64,000 bases of DNA from Mycolicibacterium phocaicum (GCF_010731115.1 NZ_AP022616.1:5789198-5853197); one strand, 5' to 3'. Shown: positions 18,727 through 30,439, counted from the first letter of the stretch. A program made the numbers and translations. The notes: generated by a model not told the origin, from the sequence alone.

Positions 18727-18805
18727 CGCGTCCGGCGCCATGTCGCGTGTGCCGCGACTTCGCGTCCCGCGCCGTCTCGCGTCTACCGCCTTCGCGTCCG
18801 GCGCC
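18727..18805 (+). repeat. Degenerate direct repeats, period about 33 bp
   Basis: CGCGTCCGGCGCC starts at 18727 and 18793, with CGCGTCCCGCGCC between them at 18761, giving spacings of 34 and 32 bases. Intervening TGTCGCGTGTGCC and GTCTCGCGTCTACC are also related. It is about 2.4 copies of a GC-rich unit upstream of the HNH gene. Confidence 0.5.
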
Positions 18806-18938
18806 TTGTGGGGGAGTCGGCGACGGCGCTAGTCCCGGTCTGGGACTGCAGTGTCATTTTCAATACGCCTGTCATGTCTCGGCACCGCCGTGAAAGCCTC
18901 GAATGCACCCGAAAATCCGTGCATCCACCCCTTGCTAT

Positions 18939-18954
18939 TCGAACATTTGTTCGA
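18939..18954 (+). promoter_or_regulatory. SOS box (LexA site)
   Basis: TCGAAC-ATTT-GTTCGA is a perfect match to the mycobacterial LexA consensus TCGAAC-N4-GTTCGA. It ends 12 bases before the ATG of the HNH gene, so LexA would block its promoter until DNA damage. Confidence 0.9.
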
Positions 18955-18965
18955 TACGGTGTGTT

Positions 18966-20204
18966 ATGGGAATCGCACCGGATCTCAACCCACTCCTCGA
19001 CCAGTTGCGCGGCGTGGCCATCCCCGAGAACATGTCGGGCGAGGACGCTGTCAACCTCGTGCGGGTGCTGCTGCTGATCCGGGGCGTGGTCGACCATCTC
19101 GCCGCGACAATGACCGGGGTGCTGGACCGCTGTGGTGTGGCGGCATCGCAGGGCCGGTCGCCGCGCGAACTCCTGATGTCGCTGGGGTGTGCACCCTCGG
19201 TGGCCGAGCGGCTGATCCGGGTCGGTGCCGCGCTACCGCTGTTGCCCGCGCTCGCCGCCCATGCCGGCGATGGGGCGATCTCCGGCGAGCATGTCGACGC
19301 GATCGTCAAGGGCATCAACCACATTCACGCCCGCGCACCCGGACCGGTCGACGAGGAAGCCCGGTTCGCGCAGGTGAGCGACCTACTGGGGCAGTTCTTC
19401 TCGGGGGCGACGCCGGCTGAGATCGGTAATCGGGCGCGGCGGCTGGGCAACCGGCACGCCGCCGCCGAAGGCGGGCTGCCCGCCGCCGAAGACCGGTCGA
19501 TCAACACCGTCGACCACCGCGTCACCTCCGATGGCCGGGTGCAGGTCCGCGCGGACCTCGACGCCGAGGTCGGCGCCAAATACCTCGCCGCGATGGAGGA
19601 ATTGTCGGCGCCGCGACCCGAACCCGACGGCAGCCCCGATCTGCGTTCCGCCGGGCGGCGGCGGGCCGATGCGCTGGAAGCGGTGCTGGACATCGCCGCC
19701 CGCGGCGGCGACATCGCCTCAGCACCGCGCACCCAGCTGCTGGTGACGGTGCCCGCCGACACCCCGGACCTGGCCACGTTGGAGTTCATCGGGTCGATCA
19801 GCACCATGACCCTGGACCGGCTCACCTGCGACACCACCGTCACCACGATCATCGTCGACGGCGAACAGGTGCCCCTGGACATGGGCCGGGAGAAACGGCT
19901 GTTCCCGGCCCATCTGCGCAAAGCCCTGTATCTGCGGGATCAGTGCTGCATCAAATGCGGCGCCCCACCCGGACGCACCCACGCCCACCACATCGTGCAC
20001 TGGACCCACCACGGCGAAACATCACTGAGCAACGGGTGCCTGCTCTGCCCGGCCTGCCACGCCAACGTCCACCACGACGGCTGGGACGTCGTCATGGGAA
20101 TGGACAAACACCCCTGGCTCATCCCACCCGCCACCGTCGACCCGCAGCGAAAACCCATCCCCGCCTACAACCGCCGCACCATGCGACTCGACAACGCCGC
20201 ATAA
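18966..20204 (+). CDS. DUF222 / HNH endonuclease (13E12 repeat family)
   Basis: About 412 residues from the ATG at 18966. The N-terminal DUF222 domain spans about 30-330. The C-terminal HNH nuclease has CIKCGAPPGRTHAHHIVHW, then NGCLLCPACHANVHHDGW, with zinc-binding cysteine pairs and the HH and H metal residues. This is the REP13E12 family, present in many copies in mycobacteria and known to be damage-inducible; an SOS box lies directly upstream. A role as a mobile or prophage-linked nuclease is inferred. It converges on nuoN. Confidence 0.92.
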   Translation: MGIAPDLNPLLDQLRGVAIPENMSGEDAVNLVRVLLLIRGVVDHLAATMTGVLDRCGVAASQGRSPRELLMSLGCAPSVAERLIRVGAALPLLPALAAHAGDGAISGEHVDAIVKGINHIHARAPGPVDEEARFAQVSDLLGQFFSGATPAEIGNRARRLGNRHAAAEGGLPAAEDRSINTVDHRVTSDGRVQVRADLDAEVGAKYLAAMEELSAPRPEPDGSPDLRSAGRRRADALEAVLDIAARGGDIASAPRTQLLVTVPADTPDLATLEFIGSISTMTLDRLTCDTTVTTIIVDGEQVPLDMGREKRLFPAHLRKALYLRDQCCIKCGAPPGRTHAHHIVHWTHHGETSLSNGCLLCPACHANVHHDGWDVVMGMDKHPWLIPPATVDPQRKPIPAYNRRTMRLDNAA

Positions 20205-20242
20205 CACTAAAAGTGTTGCGCACCTTGATAACTGAACAGTGT

Positions 20243-20272
20243 ACCGGGCTGGGTGTCGGCCCGAAGCCCGGT
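20243..20272. terminator. Hairpin between convergent HNH and nuoN genes
   Basis: Eight-base arms ACCGGGCT (20243-20250) and AGCCCGGT (20265-20272) flank a 14-base loop. A smaller AACACT-AAA-AGTGTT hairpin at 20203-20217 overlaps the HNH stop. Position between converging genes supports bidirectional termination; no T-tract. Confidence 0.5.
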
Positions 20273-20298
20273 CGAGTAGACCGGCGGTGGCCAGCTGC

Positions 20299-21840
20299 TC
20301 ACCGCAGGAACTGACCGGCGTGGTTGGCCAGGTCCAGCACCGGTTGCGGGACGGCACCCAGCGCGAGGGTCACGAAGGCGGTCAGCCCGATCATCGCGGT
20401 ACTCAGGGCGCCCGACTGCACTTCTGGGCCGTCCTCGACCGGATCGGTGAAGAACATCAGGACGATCACCCGGACGTAGAAGTACGCGGCGACGGCACTG
20501 ACGATCACGCCGATGACGACCAGAGAAGCGGCGCCACCTTCGGCCGCGGCCTTGAAGACGGCGAACTTGCTGACGAATCCACTCGTGAGCGGAATGCCGG
20601 CGAAAGCCAGCAGGAACAGCGCGAACACCACACCGAAGAACGGATGCCGGCGTCCGAGTCCGGCCCACCGGCGTAGGTCACCTTCCTCGTCACCGTCGGC
20701 GCGGCGCACCACGCTGACGACCGCGAATGCACCGAGCGTGCTGAACCCGTAGGCGAACAGGTAGAACAACGACGCCGACAGCCCGTTGTCGTTGAGCGCG
20801 ATCACGCCGGTGAGGATGAAACCGGTGTGCGCCACCGACGAGTACGCCAGCATGCGCTTGACGTCGTCCTGAGCGATGGCGATCACCGTACCGACCGCCA
20901 TGGACAGCACCGCGATGACCGACAGCACCGGCCGCCAGTCATTGGCCAACGCCGGCAGCGCCACGTAGCAGACGCGCAGCAACGCGCCGAAGGCGGCGAT
21001 CTTGGTGGCCGACGCCATGAAGGCCGTCACCGGCGTGGGCGCACCTTGATAGACGTCGGGTACCCACGAATGGAACGGCACCGCACCGACTTTGAACAGC
21101 AGCCCCACGCACAGCAGGGCGATGCCGATGAGTCCCAGGGACGCCGGCCCGCGACCGGCAGCGACACCCGACAGGCTCAGGCTGCCCGAGTAGCCGTACA
21201 GCATCGCGACACCGAAGAGGAAGAACGCCGACGAGAACGCCCCCAGCAGAAAGTACTTCAGCGACGCTTCCTGCGACAGCAGCCGATTCCGCCGGGCCAG
21301 GCCGCACATGAGGTACAGCGGCAGGGACAGCACCTCGAGCGCCACGAACATCGTCAGCAGATCGTCGGACGCACCGAACAGCATCATGCCGCCGAGCGCG
21401 AACATCGCCAGCGGGAACACCTCGGTCTGGGCGACACCGGTTTTGAGGGCGATCTGCTCGGCGGCGCTGTCGGGCACCGTCGCGGCCTGGGGGGTGAACG
21501 CGGCCAGCCCACTGCCGTCCGAAACGCGTTGTGCCATCAGCATGGTGGCCAACATGCTGACTCCGAGCAGAGTGCCCTGCAGGAACAGCGCCGGACGGTC
21601 GATGGCGATGGCCCCGAGGACAGCGGGTCGGCCGATCGCCGAACCCAGGTGCAGCGCTTGGGAAACCACGGCCACCAGCGCCACCGCCTGGCCGCCGATA
21701 CTCAACGCGACCTGTGCGCGGTACCGCGCCGAGCGCGGTGCGAAGGCCTCCACGAGCACACCTGCCAACGCGATGCCGAACACGATCAGCATCGGCGACA
21801 GCAGACCGTACTCGACGGACGGCGCGGGGATGGGCGTCAC
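20299..21840 (-). CDS. nuoN: NADH-quinone oxidoreductase subunit N
   Basis: A 513-residue proton-pumping antiporter-like subunit of complex I with about 14 membrane helices. The GTG at 21840 overlaps the nuoM stop (GTGA); the start reads [18 protein letters not shown]. Characteristic parts are the discontinuous-helix regions around FKVGAVPFHSWVPDVYQGAPTP and LAYSSVAHTGFILTG, including the conserved lysine and histidine. It is the last gene of the nuo operon. The frame is open further upstream within nuoM, which is read-through. Confidence 0.95.
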   Translation of the reverse strand: MTPIPAPSVEYGLLSPMLIVFGIALAGVLVEAFAPRSARYRAQVALSIGGQAVALVAVVSQALHLGSAIGRPAVLGAIAIDRPALFLQGTLLGVSMLATMLMAQRVSDGSGLAAFTPQAATVPDSAAEQIALKTGVAQTEVFPLAMFALGGMMLFGASDDLLTMFVALEVLSLPLYLMCGLARRNRLLSQEASLKYFLLGAFSSAFFLFGVAMLYGYSGSLSLSGVAAGRGPASLGLIGIALLCVGLLFKVGAVPFHSWVPDVYQGAPTPVTAFMASATKIAAFGALLRVCYVALPALANDWRPVLSVIAVLSMAVGTVIAIAQDDVKRMLAYSSVAHTGFILTGVIALNDNGLSASLFYLFAYGFSTLGAFAVVSVVRRADGDEEGDLRRWAGLGRRHPFFGVVFALFLLAFAGIPLTSGFVSKFAVFKAAAEGGAASLVVIGVIVSAVAAYFYVRVIVLMFFTDPVEDGPEVQSGALSTAMIGLTAFVTLALGAVPQPVLDLANHAGQFLR

Positions 21841-23372
21841 CGGGTCACCGCCTGCGCCGTGCTCGACGAGGTGTGCCCGACAGCCGGATTGATGATGTCC
21901 AGCGCGGGCTTGGGGTAGACGCCGAGCACGAGCAGCAGGGCGACGAGCGGCACCACCACGGCCAGTTCGCGCGGCACCAGGTCGCGCAGCTTGTCGTTGC
22001 CCTCGGTGATGGGGCCCGTCATCATCCGTTGGTACATCCACAGGATGTAGAGCGCGGAGAGCACCAGCGCCGTGGCCGCTACGGCGGTGACGGCCGGGTA
22101 GTGGATGAATGTGCCGACCAGGACCAGGAATTCACTGATGAACGGTGCCAGGCCGGGCAGCGACAGCGTCGCCAGTCCGGCGACCAGGAATGTGCCGGCG
22201 AGGACCGGTGCGACGCCCTGCACACCGCCGTAGTCGGCGATGGCCCGTGATCCCCGGCGGGACACCAGGAACCCGGCGATCAGGAACAGCGCGGCGGTCG
22301 AGATGCCGTGGTTGACCATGTACAGCGCGGCGCCGGACTGCGCCTGCTCGGTCATCGCGAAGATGCCCAGAATGATGAAGCCGAAGTGTGAGATCGAGGT
22401 GTACGAGATCAGGCGCATGACGTCCGTCTGGCCGATGGCCACGATGGCCCCGTAGACGATGCCGATGACGGCCAGCGCAATGATCAACGGCCGGAACGTC
22501 GCTGCGGATGATGGGAAGAGCTCCAGGCAGTATCGGAGCATGCCGAACGTGCCCACCTTGTCGACGACAGCCATCATCAGGACGGCGGTGGCCGGCGTGG
22601 CGTGCACGGCCGCGTCGGGTAGCCAACGGTGCAGCGGCCACAGGGGCGCCTTGACCGCGAACGCGAACATGAAACCGCCGAACAGGGCGTTGGCTATCCC
22701 GGGGCTGATGTCGAGGTTGCCATAGCGCACGGTGTCCGCGACGGCACGGAAATCGAAGGAGCCGTGGGTGAATGCGGAACTGTTGGCGGTCGCCACGTAG
22801 AGCCCGATGACCGCGGCCAACATGATCAGGCCGCCGAACAGGTTGTACAGCAGGAATTTCACCGCTGCCTTGGACGCGGCCGGCCGTTCGGCACCGAAGC
22901 CGCCGATGAGGAAGTACATCGGGATCAGCATCGCTTCGAAGAACACGTAGAACAGCAGGATGTCGAGTGACACCAGGGAGATCAGCACCATCGACTCGAC
23001 GGCGAGAATCAACGCGAAGTAGGCGTGCGTCGATTTGGCTTGCGCTCCTGCGTCATTCCAGCCCGCGATGATCAGCAGCGGTACCAGGACCGCCGTCAGC
23101 GCGACCAGCACGAGAGCCACACCGTCCACCCCGAGAATGTATCCGGTGCCGAACGAGGGGATCCAGGGGTGGTTCTCGACGAACTGGTAGCGCGCCCCGG
23201 ACGGGTCGAACCGCAGCGCCAGTACCAGCGCGATGACGAGCACCACCAACGACACCGCAAGGGCGGCCGAGCGGGCGAAAGCCCTTGCGGTGGCGGGCAA
23301 CATGATCACTGCCGCACCGCCGGCCATCGGGACGGCCCACAACGCCGTCAGCCACCACATTCCGGTCACCAC
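21837..23372 (-). CDS. nuoM: NADH-quinone oxidoreductase subunit M
   Basis: A 511-residue antiporter-like membrane subunit. The conserved [17 protein letters not shown] carries the helix-5 glutamate, and [24 protein letters not shown] the helix-7 lysine and channel loop, followed by [15 protein letters not shown]. Two consecutive GTG codons (23372 and 23369) can start it; the second gives the GTGA overlap with the nuoL stop that is standard in this operon. Confidence 0.95.
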   Translation of the reverse strand: MVTGMWWLTALWAVPMAGGAAVIMLPATARAFARSAALAVSLVVLVIALVLALRFDPSGARYQFVENHPWIPSFGTGYILGVDGVALVLVALTAVLVPLLIIAGWNDAGAQAKSTHAYFALILAVESMVLISLVSLDILLFYVFFEAMLIPMYFLIGGFGAERPAASKAAVKFLLYNLFGGLIMLAAVIGLYVATANSSAFTHGSFDFRAVADTVRYGNLDISPGIANALFGGFMFAFAVKAPLWPLHRWLPDAAVHATPATAVLMMAVVDKVGTFGMLRYCLELFPSSAATFRPLIIALAVIGIVYGAIVAIGQTDVMRLISYTSISHFGFIILGIFAMTEQAQSGAALYMVNHGISTAALFLIAGFLVSRRGSRAIADYGGVQGVAPVLAGTFLVAGLATLSLPGLAPFISEFLVLVGTFIHYPAVTAVAATALVLSALYILWMYQRMMTGPITEGNDKLRDLVPRELAVVVPLVALLLVLGVYPKPALDIINPAVGHTSSSTAQAVTR

Positions 23373-25255
23373 ACCCTCACCGTGAGAATGGCGGCCGCAA
23401 TCAATGCCGCTCCGGCCAACATGGACAGTGCATATGACCGGGCGAACCCGTTCTGCCAGCGTCGAAGATCTTGCGACCCGCTGCGGACCAGCGCGGCGAG
23501 CTCGCGAGTGACACCGTCGACGGCGACGTCATCGAAGTCGACCAGGTCTTTGGTGACCCGCCGGCCCGGCACCATCAGTGCCCGCTCGTTGAACGCGTCG
23601 CCGTACAGATCGTTGCGCGCGGCGACCGTCAGCCCCGAGACCTTGACCGGTGCGGTGACCGGAATGGGTTGCAGCGCATACATCCGGTACGCGATCGCGA
23701 CGCCGACGCCGACCACAGCGAGCGTGACGACCGTGAGCAACCAAGCCGGAAGGGCATGCTCGGGCTCGTGGTGGCCGACGATCGGCTCGAGCCAATGCTC
23801 CAACGTGCCGCCGACGGCCAGCAGCGCGCCGGCACCGATCGAGCCCGCGGCCAGCACCACCATCGGCCAGCCCATGACCGACGGCGACTCGTGGGGATGC
23901 GTCTCGGCACGCCAACGCTTTTCGCCGAAGAACGTCATCAGCATGACGCGTGTCATGTAGAACGCGGTGATGCCCGCGCCCAGCAGAGCCGCGCCACCGA
24001 ACAACAGCCCTTTGGCGCCACCGGCCGCGAACGCGGTTTCGATGATGGGGTCTTTCGAGAAGAACCCGGACAGCGGCGGGATACCGATGATCGCGAGGTA
24101 ACCCATGCCGAACGTGGCGAACGTGACGGGCATCGCGGTGCGCAGTCCGCCGTAGCGGCGCATGTCGGTTTCATCGTCCATGGCGTGCATCACCGAACCG
24201 GCACCGAGGAACAGGCCGGCCTTGAAGAAGCCGTGCGCCAGCAGATGCAGGATCGCGAGCGCATAGCCGGCGGGACCCAGGCCCGCGGCCAGCATCATGT
24301 AGCCGATCTGGCTCATGGTCGACGCCGCGAGGGCCTTCTTGATGTCATCCTTGGCGCAGCCGATCACGGCGCCGAACAGCAGCGTGACCGCCCCGACGAT
24401 CGCGACCGCCAGCCGGGCGTCCGCGGATTGGTTGAAGATCGGGGCCGACCGCACCACGAGGTACACACCCGCGGTGACCATGGTGGCCGCGTGGATGAGT
24501 GCCGACACCGGCGTCGGGCCCTCCATCGCGTCCCCCAGCCAGGACTGCAGCGGTACCTGAGCGGACTTGCCGCACGCCGCCAGCAGCAACAGCAGCCCGA
24601 TGAGCGTCGTGGTCGCCGCGGCGAGATGCGGTGCCTGGGCGAAAACCCCGGTGTACGAGAGGGTTCCGGTGTGGGCGAACATTGCCGCCAGGGCCAGTGC
24701 CAGCCCGATGTCACCGACGCGGTTGACGACGAACGCCTTCTTCGCGGCCGTCGCCGCCGATGGCTTGTGCGACCAGAACCCGATCAGCAGGTACGACGCC
24801 AGGCCGACGCCTTCCCATCCGACGTACAGGCCGAGATAGTTGTCGGCCAGCACCAGCAGCAGCATGGCAGCGACGAACAGGTTGAGGTAGGCGAAAAACC
24901 GGCGACGGGCGGGGTCGTGCGCCATGTAGCCGACCGAATAGATGTGGATCAGCGCGCCGACGCCGGTGATGAGCAGGACGAAGCACATCGACAGCTGGTC
25001 CAGGCGTAACCCGAAATCGACCTGGAGCTGCGCGACGGGAACCCAGGAGAACAGCGTCTCGTGCACCAACCGGGAGTCGTTGTCGCGACCGGACATCGCG
25101 ACGAACTGGGTGGCGCCGACGAGGAAGGCGCCGACCATGGTGGCGCAGCCCAGCAGATGCCCCCACGCGTCGGTGGCCTTGCCGCCGAGCAGCAGGATCG
25201 CCGCGCCGGCCAGCGGCAGCGCGATCAGCAACCACACCGATGTCGTCATGGTCAC
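23366..25255 (-). CDS. nuoL: NADH-quinone oxidoreductase subunit L
   Basis: A 629-residue antiporter-like subunit, the largest membrane subunit of complex I, with the long lateral helix at the C-terminus. Visible signatures are [36 protein letters not shown] and [12 protein letters not shown]. The GTG at 25255 overlaps the nuoK stop (GTGA); an ATG two codons later is an alternative. Confidence 0.95.
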   Translation of the reverse strand: MTMTTSVWLLIALPLAGAAILLLGGKATDAWGHLLGCATMVGAFLVGATQFVAMSGRDNDSRLVHETLFSWVPVAQLQVDFGLRLDQLSMCFVLLITGVGALIHIYSVGYMAHDPARRRFFAYLNLFVAAMLLLVLADNYLGLYVGWEGVGLASYLLIGFWSHKPSAATAAKKAFVVNRVGDIGLALALAAMFAHTGTLSYTGVFAQAPHLAAATTTLIGLLLLLAACGKSAQVPLQSWLGDAMEGPTPVSALIHAATMVTAGVYLVVRSAPIFNQSADARLAVAIVGAVTLLFGAVIGCAKDDIKKALAASTMSQIGYMMLAAGLGPAGYALAILHLLAHGFFKAGLFLGAGSVMHAMDDETDMRRYGGLRTAMPVTFATFGMGYLAIIGIPPLSGFFSKDPIIETAFAAGGAKGLLFGGAALLGAGITAFYMTRVMLMTFFGEKRWRAETHPHESPSVMGWPMVVLAAGSIGAGALLAVGGTLEHWLEPIVGHHEPEHALPAWLLTVVTLAVVGVGVAIAYRMYALQPIPVTAPVKVSGLTVAARNDLYGDAFNERALMVPGRRVTKDLVDFDDVAVDGVTRELAALVRSGSQDLRRWQNGFARSYALSMLAGAALIAAAILTVRVW

Positions 25256-25551
25256 TGCTTCAACAGGTTCGCGGCGTCGACGGACGCCGATCGCCGGGTC
25301 CGGAATATGGTCATGATGATCGCCAGCCCCACCACCACCTCACACGCAGCCACCACCATCGTGAAGAACGCCACCACCTGACCGTCGAGTTCGCCATGCA
25401 TCCGGGAGAACGTGACGAACGCGAGATTGGCGGCGTTGAGCATCAATTCGACGCACATGAACATGACGATGGCGTTGCGGCGCACCAGCACACCGGCGGC
25501 GCCGATTGTGAACAGCAGCGCCGACAGATACAGGTAGTTGGTGGGATTCAT
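25252..25551 (-). CDS. nuoK: NADH-quinone oxidoreductase subunit K
   Basis: A 99-residue, three-helix membrane subunit. The conserved glutamates are in [17 protein letters not shown] and [13 protein letters not shown], part of the proton path. The ATG at 25551 overlaps the nuoJ stop (ATGA). Confidence 0.95.
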   Translation of the reverse strand: MNPTNYLYLSALLFTIGAAGVLVRRNAIVMFMCVELMLNAANLAFVTFSRMHGELDGQVVAFFTMVVAACEVVVGLAIIMTIFRTRRSASVDAANLLKQ

Positions 25552-26285
25552 GAGTCGCTCCCATCATTCGTCGAACTCTCGGCTCGGCCGAGGGTGGCCG
25601 ACACACTGCGCCGGGGCAGGATGGCGCTGACGGACATGTCGGCGTCCGAGCCGTCGGGCAGCTTCGCGGGGACGTCGACGGCGTTGTGCCTCGCGTATAC
25701 CCCAGGGTTGGGCCGCGGTGTCGGATGCCCGCCGGCGGCGAAGCGCTCGATTGCCAGCTCGCGCTGGGTCTTTCGGCGCTCGAACCGTTCGCGGTGGGTC
25801 AGCACCATGGCGCCCAGCGCCGCGGTGATGAGCAGCGCGCTGGTGGTCTCGAAGGCCCACAGGTAGCGGGTGAAGATCAGCACCGCCAGGCCCTGCACGT
25901 TGCCGGCGCGGTTGGCATGCTCCAAACCGACGAAGTTGGCACCGAGGCTCCCGATGCCGGCGATCACTGCGATGCCGAAACCGATGCCGGCCACGACAGC
26001 GGCAATACGTTGTCCCCGAATGGTTTCGATCAGCGAGTCTGCCGAATCGACACCGATGAGCATGAGGACGAACAGGAACAGCATCATTACCGCGCCGGTG
26101 TAGACCACTACCTGTACGACGCCGAGGAACACCGCGTCCTGGGCGATGTAGAGCACCGCCAGGCTGATCATGGTGCTGGCCAGGAACATCGCCGAGTACA
26201 CCGCTTTGGGTGCGGCCACCATGGCGATGGCGCCGAGCACCGACACGGTACCGAGCACCCAGAACGTCACGGCCTCTCCGGTCAC
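25548..26285 (-). CDS. nuoJ: NADH-quinone oxidoreductase subunit J
   Basis: A 245-residue membrane subunit with five helices in the first 170 residues ([39 protein letters not shown]). A hydrophilic C-terminal extension of about 80 residues is longer than in enterobacterial NuoJ and normal for mycobacteria. The GTG at 26285 overlaps the nuoI stop (GTGA). The frame remains open upstream inside nuoI, which is not coding. Confidence 0.93.
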   Translation of the reverse strand: MTGEAVTFWVLGTVSVLGAIAMVAAPKAVYSAMFLASTMISLAVLYIAQDAVFLGVVQVVVYTGAVMMLFLFVLMLIGVDSADSLIETIRGQRIAAVVAGIGFGIAVIAGIGSLGANFVGLEHANRAGNVQGLAVLIFTRYLWAFETTSALLITAALGAMVLTHRERFERRKTQRELAIERFAAGGHPTPRPNPGVYARHNAVDVPAKLPDGSDADMSVSAILPRRSVSATLGRAESSTNDGSDS

Positions 26286-26851
26286 TTGGCCGCCTCGCGC
26301 CGCGCAAGGCCGTCCGCGGCGGGCCGCGCAAGGCCCGAAGCCGTGATGTTGCCCCGGTAGTAGTCCTCGTCGGTGCTGCCCTCGGCCATCGCGTGGGGCG
26401 GCGCGGTCATGTCGGGCTTCAGCGGCGCCAGGAGCTTGTCCTTGCCGTAGATCAGGTCGGACCGGTTGTCGTCGGCCATCTCGTAGTCGTTGGTCATGGT
26501 GAGCGCGCGGGTCGGGCAGGCCTCGATGCAGAGCCCGCAGCCGATACACCGTAGATAGTTGATCTGGTACACCCGGCCGTACCGCTCGCCGGGGGAAAAC
26601 CGTTGTTCCGCGGTGTTGTCCGCGCCCTCGACGAAGATCGCGTCGGCGGGGCAGGCCCACGCGCACAGTTCGCAGCCGATGCACTTCTCGAGGCCGTCGT
26701 CGTAGCGGTTGAGCTGATGCCGGCCGTGATAGCGCGGAGCGACCGGACCGGGCTCCTCGGGATACTGCTCGGTGACGGGTTTCTTGAACATGGTCCCGAA
26801 GGTGACGCCGAAGCCGGCGATGGCATCGATGAATTTGGGCCTACCGGGCAT
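26282..26851 (-). CDS. nuoI: NADH-quinone oxidoreductase subunit I (2 x 4Fe-4S)
   Basis: A 189-residue ferredoxin-like subunit carrying clusters N6a and N6b. The two motifs are [12 protein letters not shown] (about 57-68) and [12 protein letters not shown] (about 101-112). The ATG at 26851 follows an AAGGAGG ribosome-binding site and overlaps the end of nuoH by 11 bases. The C-terminus is extended by a hydrophilic region ending LARREAAK. Confidence 0.95.
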   Translation of the reverse strand: MPGRPKFIDAIAGFGVTFGTMFKKPVTEQYPEEPGPVAPRYHGRHQLNRYDDGLEKCIGCELCAWACPADAIFVEGADNTAEQRFSPGERYGRVYQINYLRCIGCGLCIEACPTRALTMTNDYEMADDNRSDLIYGKDKLLAPLKPDMTAPPHAMAEGSTDEDYYRGNITASGLARPAADGLARREAAK

Positions 26852-28070
26852 GGTGTACCTCCTTGGCCGGGATGGGCGGCACCGGGAACGCTCCGGGCTG
26901 CGGTTCGACGGCAGGGGTGCGTGTGCGAGCCGACCTGCGCCGCACGGTATTCCACAGCGCGCCGGCGATGGCGACCACGGCGACGGCGCCGGCGATGGCC
27001 AGCACGACGGGCCAGCTGTCGTGACCCTGCAGGCGCAGCGTGCGCACGATGCTGACGAGCATGATCCACGCCAGCGAGATCGGGATGAGCACCTTCCAGC
27101 CCAGCGCCATGAACTGGTCGTATCGCAGACGGGGCAGCGTGGCACGGAGCCACATGAACAGGAACAGGAACGCCCACACCTTGCCGACGAACCACAGCAG
27201 TGGCCACCAGCCGGTGTTGGCTCCGGGAATGAGGCTCAGCGGCCAGGGCGCCTGCCAACCACCGAGAAACAGCGTGGTGGCGAGGGCGGAGACCGTCGTC
27301 ATGTTGACGTACTCCGCGAGCATGAACATCGCGAACTTCAGCGACGAGTACTCGGTGTGGAAACCGCCGACCAGCTCGCCCTCGGCTTCGGGCAGATCGA
27401 AGGGCGCCCGGTTGGTTTCGCCGACCATCGAGATCACGTAGATCAGGAATGACGGCAGCAGCAGGAAGACGTACCAGCGGCCCTGTTGTGACGCGACGAT
27501 CTGCGACGTCGACATGGTGCCCGCGTACAGGAACACCGCGGCGAACGACAGGGCCATCGCGATCTCGTACGAGATGACCTGAGCGCTCGACCGCAGCCCG
27601 CCCAGCAGGGGATAGGTCGAGCCGGAAGCCCAGCCCGCCAACACGATTCCGTAGACCCCGATCGACGTGACCGCCAGGACGTACAACACCGCGACCGGCA
27701 GGTCGGTCAACTGCAGCGGCGTCTCGTGCCCGAACACATGGACCAGCGGTCCCATCGGGATCACCGCGAACGCCATGATCGCCGGGATCACCGAGATGAT
27801 CGGCGCCAGCAGGTAGATCGGCTTGTCCACCCCGGCCGGGACCAGCCCCTCCTTCAACGCGAGCTTGATGCCGTCGGCCAGGCTCTGCAGTAACCCGAAC
27901 GGCCCCACCCGGTTCGGCCCGATACGCATCTGCATCCAGCTCAACACCCGGCGCTCGAGCAGGATGGCCACGAGCACCGTCAGCACCAGGAACACGAAGA
28001 TGCCAAGGGCTTTGGCGAGGACCAGCCACCACGGGTCGAGGCCGAAAGAGGAGAGGTCGGGATAGTTCAC
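26841..28070 (-). CDS. nuoH: NADH-quinone oxidoreductase subunit H
   Basis: A 409-residue membrane subunit with eight helices at the quinone-entry side. [38 protein letters not shown] and the TM helices match the family closely. The GTG at 28070 (MNYPDLSS) overlaps the nuoG stop (GTGA). The C-terminal tail after WNTVRRR is longer than in E. coli. Confidence 0.95.
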   Translation of the reverse strand: MNYPDLSSFGLDPWWLVLAKALGIFVFLVLTVLVAILLERRVLSWMQMRIGPNRVGPFGLLQSLADGIKLALKEGLVPAGVDKPIYLLAPIISVIPAIMAFAVIPMGPLVHVFGHETPLQLTDLPVAVLYVLAVTSIGVYGIVLAGWASGSTYPLLGGLRSSAQVISYEIAMALSFAAVFLYAGTMSTSQIVASQQGRWYVFLLLPSFLIYVISMVGETNRAPFDLPEAEGELVGGFHTEYSSLKFAMFMLAEYVNMTTVSALATTLFLGGWQAPWPLSLIPGANTGWWPLLWFVGKVWAFLFLFMWLRATLPRLRYDQFMALGWKVLIPISLAWIMLVSIVRTLRLQGHDSWPVVLAIAGAVAVVAIAGALWNTVRRRSARTRTPAVEPQPGAFPVPPIPAKEVHHAR

Positions 28071-30439
28071 GTTGCCGCTCCGCTGATCGAGACGACCGCG
28101 CCGGGGGCGACGCCGAGCGTGGCATGGACCGTCGATCCCGGCGAGTTCAGCGGCAGCCACACCACGCCGGTCGGCATGTCGGTGAGTTCGAGCGGCAGCG
28201 TGATACTGCCGTGATCGGTGCTGACCGTGAGGATTTCGGACGCGCCGACGCTCGCTGCGGTGTCGGGGGAGAGTCGGGCCACCGCCGGGCGGGCCGTGGC
28301 GGCCAGATGCGGTTCGCCGTCCTGCAGGCGGCCGGCGTCCAACAGCATCCGCCAGCCGGCGAGGATCGCCTGCCCGGGGCCTGGCACCGGGTTCGGGGTC
28401 GCGGTGAACTCCGGTGCGGCGGGCCGTGGCCCCGTCCAGCACCCGAGTCGGGTCATCTCGTTGCGCACAGCGGCGACATCGCGCAGGCCGAGATCGATGC
28501 AATGTTCGTCGGCGAGCGCCGCCAACACGCCCATGTCCGCTCGCGTGGCGGGCGGCAGCGCCGCGCCGAATGGGCGTTGGCGCCCTTCCCAGTTCACGAA
28601 ACTGCCGGCCTTCTCGACGACGGGTGCCACCGGGAACACCACGTGCGCGAGATCGGTGACGGCGCTGCGCCGGACCTCCATGCTCACCACGAACTTCGCG
28701 GCACCGAGTGACTGCTGGGCCAGTTCCGGGTCGGGTAGGTCGGCCAGTTCGACGCCGGCGACCAGCACAGCCTCGAGCTCACCGTCGGCTGCGGCGGCGA
28801 GGATCGCGGTGGTGTCGCGGCCCGGTGCGTCGGGCAGTTCGTCGACGTGCCAGGCGACGGCCACCTCTGTCCGTGACGGCAGATCGGCCACCAGACGACC
28901 GCCGGGCAACAGATTGGGGGCCGCGCCCGCTTCCAGTGCACCGCGCTCGCCGGCCCGCCGCGGTACCCAGCCGACGGCGGCGCCCGTACGCTCGGCCAGC
29001 CGGGCCACCGCGGAGAAGCCGCCGGGCACGCCCGCCAGCCGCTCACCGGTGAGGATGACCGAACCGGGCGGCAGCACCTCGACGGCGTCGAGGGCCCGGG
29101 GTTCGCGGCCCGGTGCGGCAGAGATCAGGGTGCCGCCCATCTTCTCCAGGCCGCGGCTCGCGAACGGCGCCACCGCAACGACTTTCAGGCCGTGCTTGCG
29201 GAAGGCCTTGCGCAGCCGCAGGTAGACGATCGGCGATTCGTCCTCCGGCTCGAACGCGACGAGCAGCACGACGGGCGCCGCTTCCAGGTCGGCGTAGGTC
29301 ACCCGCATCGGCTGACCCGCGACGGCGGCAGCCAGGAACTGGGCCTCCTCGTCGCTGTGGACCCGGCTGCGGAAGTCGATATCGTTGGTGCCCAGCACGA
29401 TCCGCGCGTATTTCGCGTAGGCGTAGGCGTCTTCGCTGGTGAGTCGTCCGCCGATGAGCACGCCGGTCCGGGGACCGGCTGCCGACAGGCCGCGTGCCGC
29501 GACGGCGACGGCCTCGGGCCAGGATGCCGCGCGCTGGGTGCCGTCGGCCTCGCGGATCAAGGGTGTGGTGATCCGGTCACCCTGCGTGGCGTAGGTGAAG
29601 GCCCAGCGGCCCTTGTCGCAGTTCCACTCTTCGTTGACCTCGGGATCGTCACCGGCCAAGCGGCGCAACACCGTTCCGCGTCGATGATCGGTGCGCTGTG
29701 CACAGCCCGAGGCGCAGTGTTCGCAGACGCTGGGGGAGGAGACCAGGTCGAAAGGCCGGGCCCGGAACCGGTACGCGGTCCCGGTGAGCGCGCCGACGGG
29801 GCAGATCTGCACAGTGTTGCCGGAGAAGTACGAGTCGAACGGTGCCTCGTTGCCGATCCCGACCTGCTGCAGTGCGCCACGTTCCAGCAATTCGATGAAC
29901 GGGTCGCCGGCGACCTGATTCGAGAACCGGGTGCAGCGCGCGCACAACACGCAGCGTTCCCGGTCGAGCAGGACCTGCGCCGACAGATTGATGGGTTTGG
30001 GGTAGGTGCGCTTGACGTCCTCGAAACGAGAATCGCTGCGGCCGTTGGACATCGCCTGGTTCTGCAGCGGGCATTCGCCGCCCTTGTCGCAGACGGGGCA
30101 GTCCAGCGGATGATTGATCAGCAGCAGCTCCATCACGCCGTGCTGTGCCTTGTCGGCGGCCGCCGATGTCACCTGGGTACGCACGGCCATGTCCGGGGTG
30201 ACAGTGGTGGTACACGACGCCAACGGTTTCCGCTGGCCCTCCACCTCGACGAGGCACTGCCGGCAGGCGCCCACCGGGTCCAGCAGCGGGTGGTCGCAGA
30301 ACCGGGGAATCTGGACACCGATGAGCTCGGCCGCACGAATCACCAACGTGCCCTTGGGCACACTGATCTGCTGGTCGTCGATGGTCAGCGTCACCATCTC
30401 GACCGCGGCCGCGTCCTTCGCCGGCTCAGTCACCGTCAT
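28067..30439 (-). CDS. nuoG: NADH-quinone oxidoreductase subunit G
   Basis: The 790-residue, iron-sulphur-rich peripheral subunit. The N-terminal 2Fe-2S domain has [12 protein letters not shown] with CDHP upstream; [17 protein letters not shown] carries the His/Cys ligands of N5; [10 protein letters not shown] and the later CPVG form the next cluster; [12 protein letters not shown] is the molybdopterin-family 4Fe-4S site (N7). The molybdopterin-like domain that follows is inactive in the family. A 97-bp gap to nuoF holds a long hairpin, the only non-overlapping junction downstream of nuoB. Confidence 0.95.
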   Translation of the reverse strand: MTVTEPAKDAAAVEMVTLTIDDQQISVPKGTLVIRAAELIGVQIPRFCDHPLLDPVGACRQCLVEVEGQRKPLASCTTTVTPDMAVRTQVTSAAADKAQHGVMELLLINHPLDCPVCDKGGECPLQNQAMSNGRSDSRFEDVKRTYPKPINLSAQVLLDRERCVLCARCTRFSNQVAGDPFIELLERGALQQVGIGNEAPFDSYFSGNTVQICPVGALTGTAYRFRARPFDLVSSPSVCEHCASGCAQRTDHRRGTVLRRLAGDDPEVNEEWNCDKGRWAFTYATQGDRITTPLIREADGTQRAASWPEAVAVAARGLSAAGPRTGVLIGGRLTSEDAYAYAKYARIVLGTNDIDFRSRVHSDEEAQFLAAAVAGQPMRVTYADLEAAPVVLLVAFEPEDESPIVYLRLRKAFRKHGLKVVAVAPFASRGLEKMGGTLISAAPGREPRALDAVEVLPPGSVILTGERLAGVPGGFSAVARLAERTGAAVGWVPRRAGERGALEAGAAPNLLPGGRLVADLPSRTEVAVAWHVDELPDAPGRDTTAILAAAADGELEAVLVAGVELADLPDPELAQQSLGAAKFVVSMEVRRSAVTDLAHVVFPVAPVVEKAGSFVNWEGRQRPFGAALPPATRADMGVLAALADEHCIDLGLRDVAAVRNEMTRLGCWTGPRPAAPEFTATPNPVPGPGQAILAGWRMLLDAGRLQDGEPHLAATARPAVARLSPDTAASVGASEILTVSTDHGSITLPLELTDMPTGVVWLPLNSPGSTVHATLGVAPGAVVSISGAAT

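Larger units (their letters stand above)
18551..18965. other. 415-bp intergenic region with operator, direct repeats and SOS box
   Basis: No gene is supported between the DUF2867 and HNH genes. The region holds a palindrome near 18600, degenerate CGCGTCC direct repeats at 18727-18805 and a LexA box, each listed separately. Confidence 0.5.

Noticed and set aside
20827..25009. Long plus-strand frames opposite nuoN to nuoL (363 and 512 residues)
   Set aside because: Arg/His/Gln-rich composition and exact opposition to conserved nuo genes show they are shadows.
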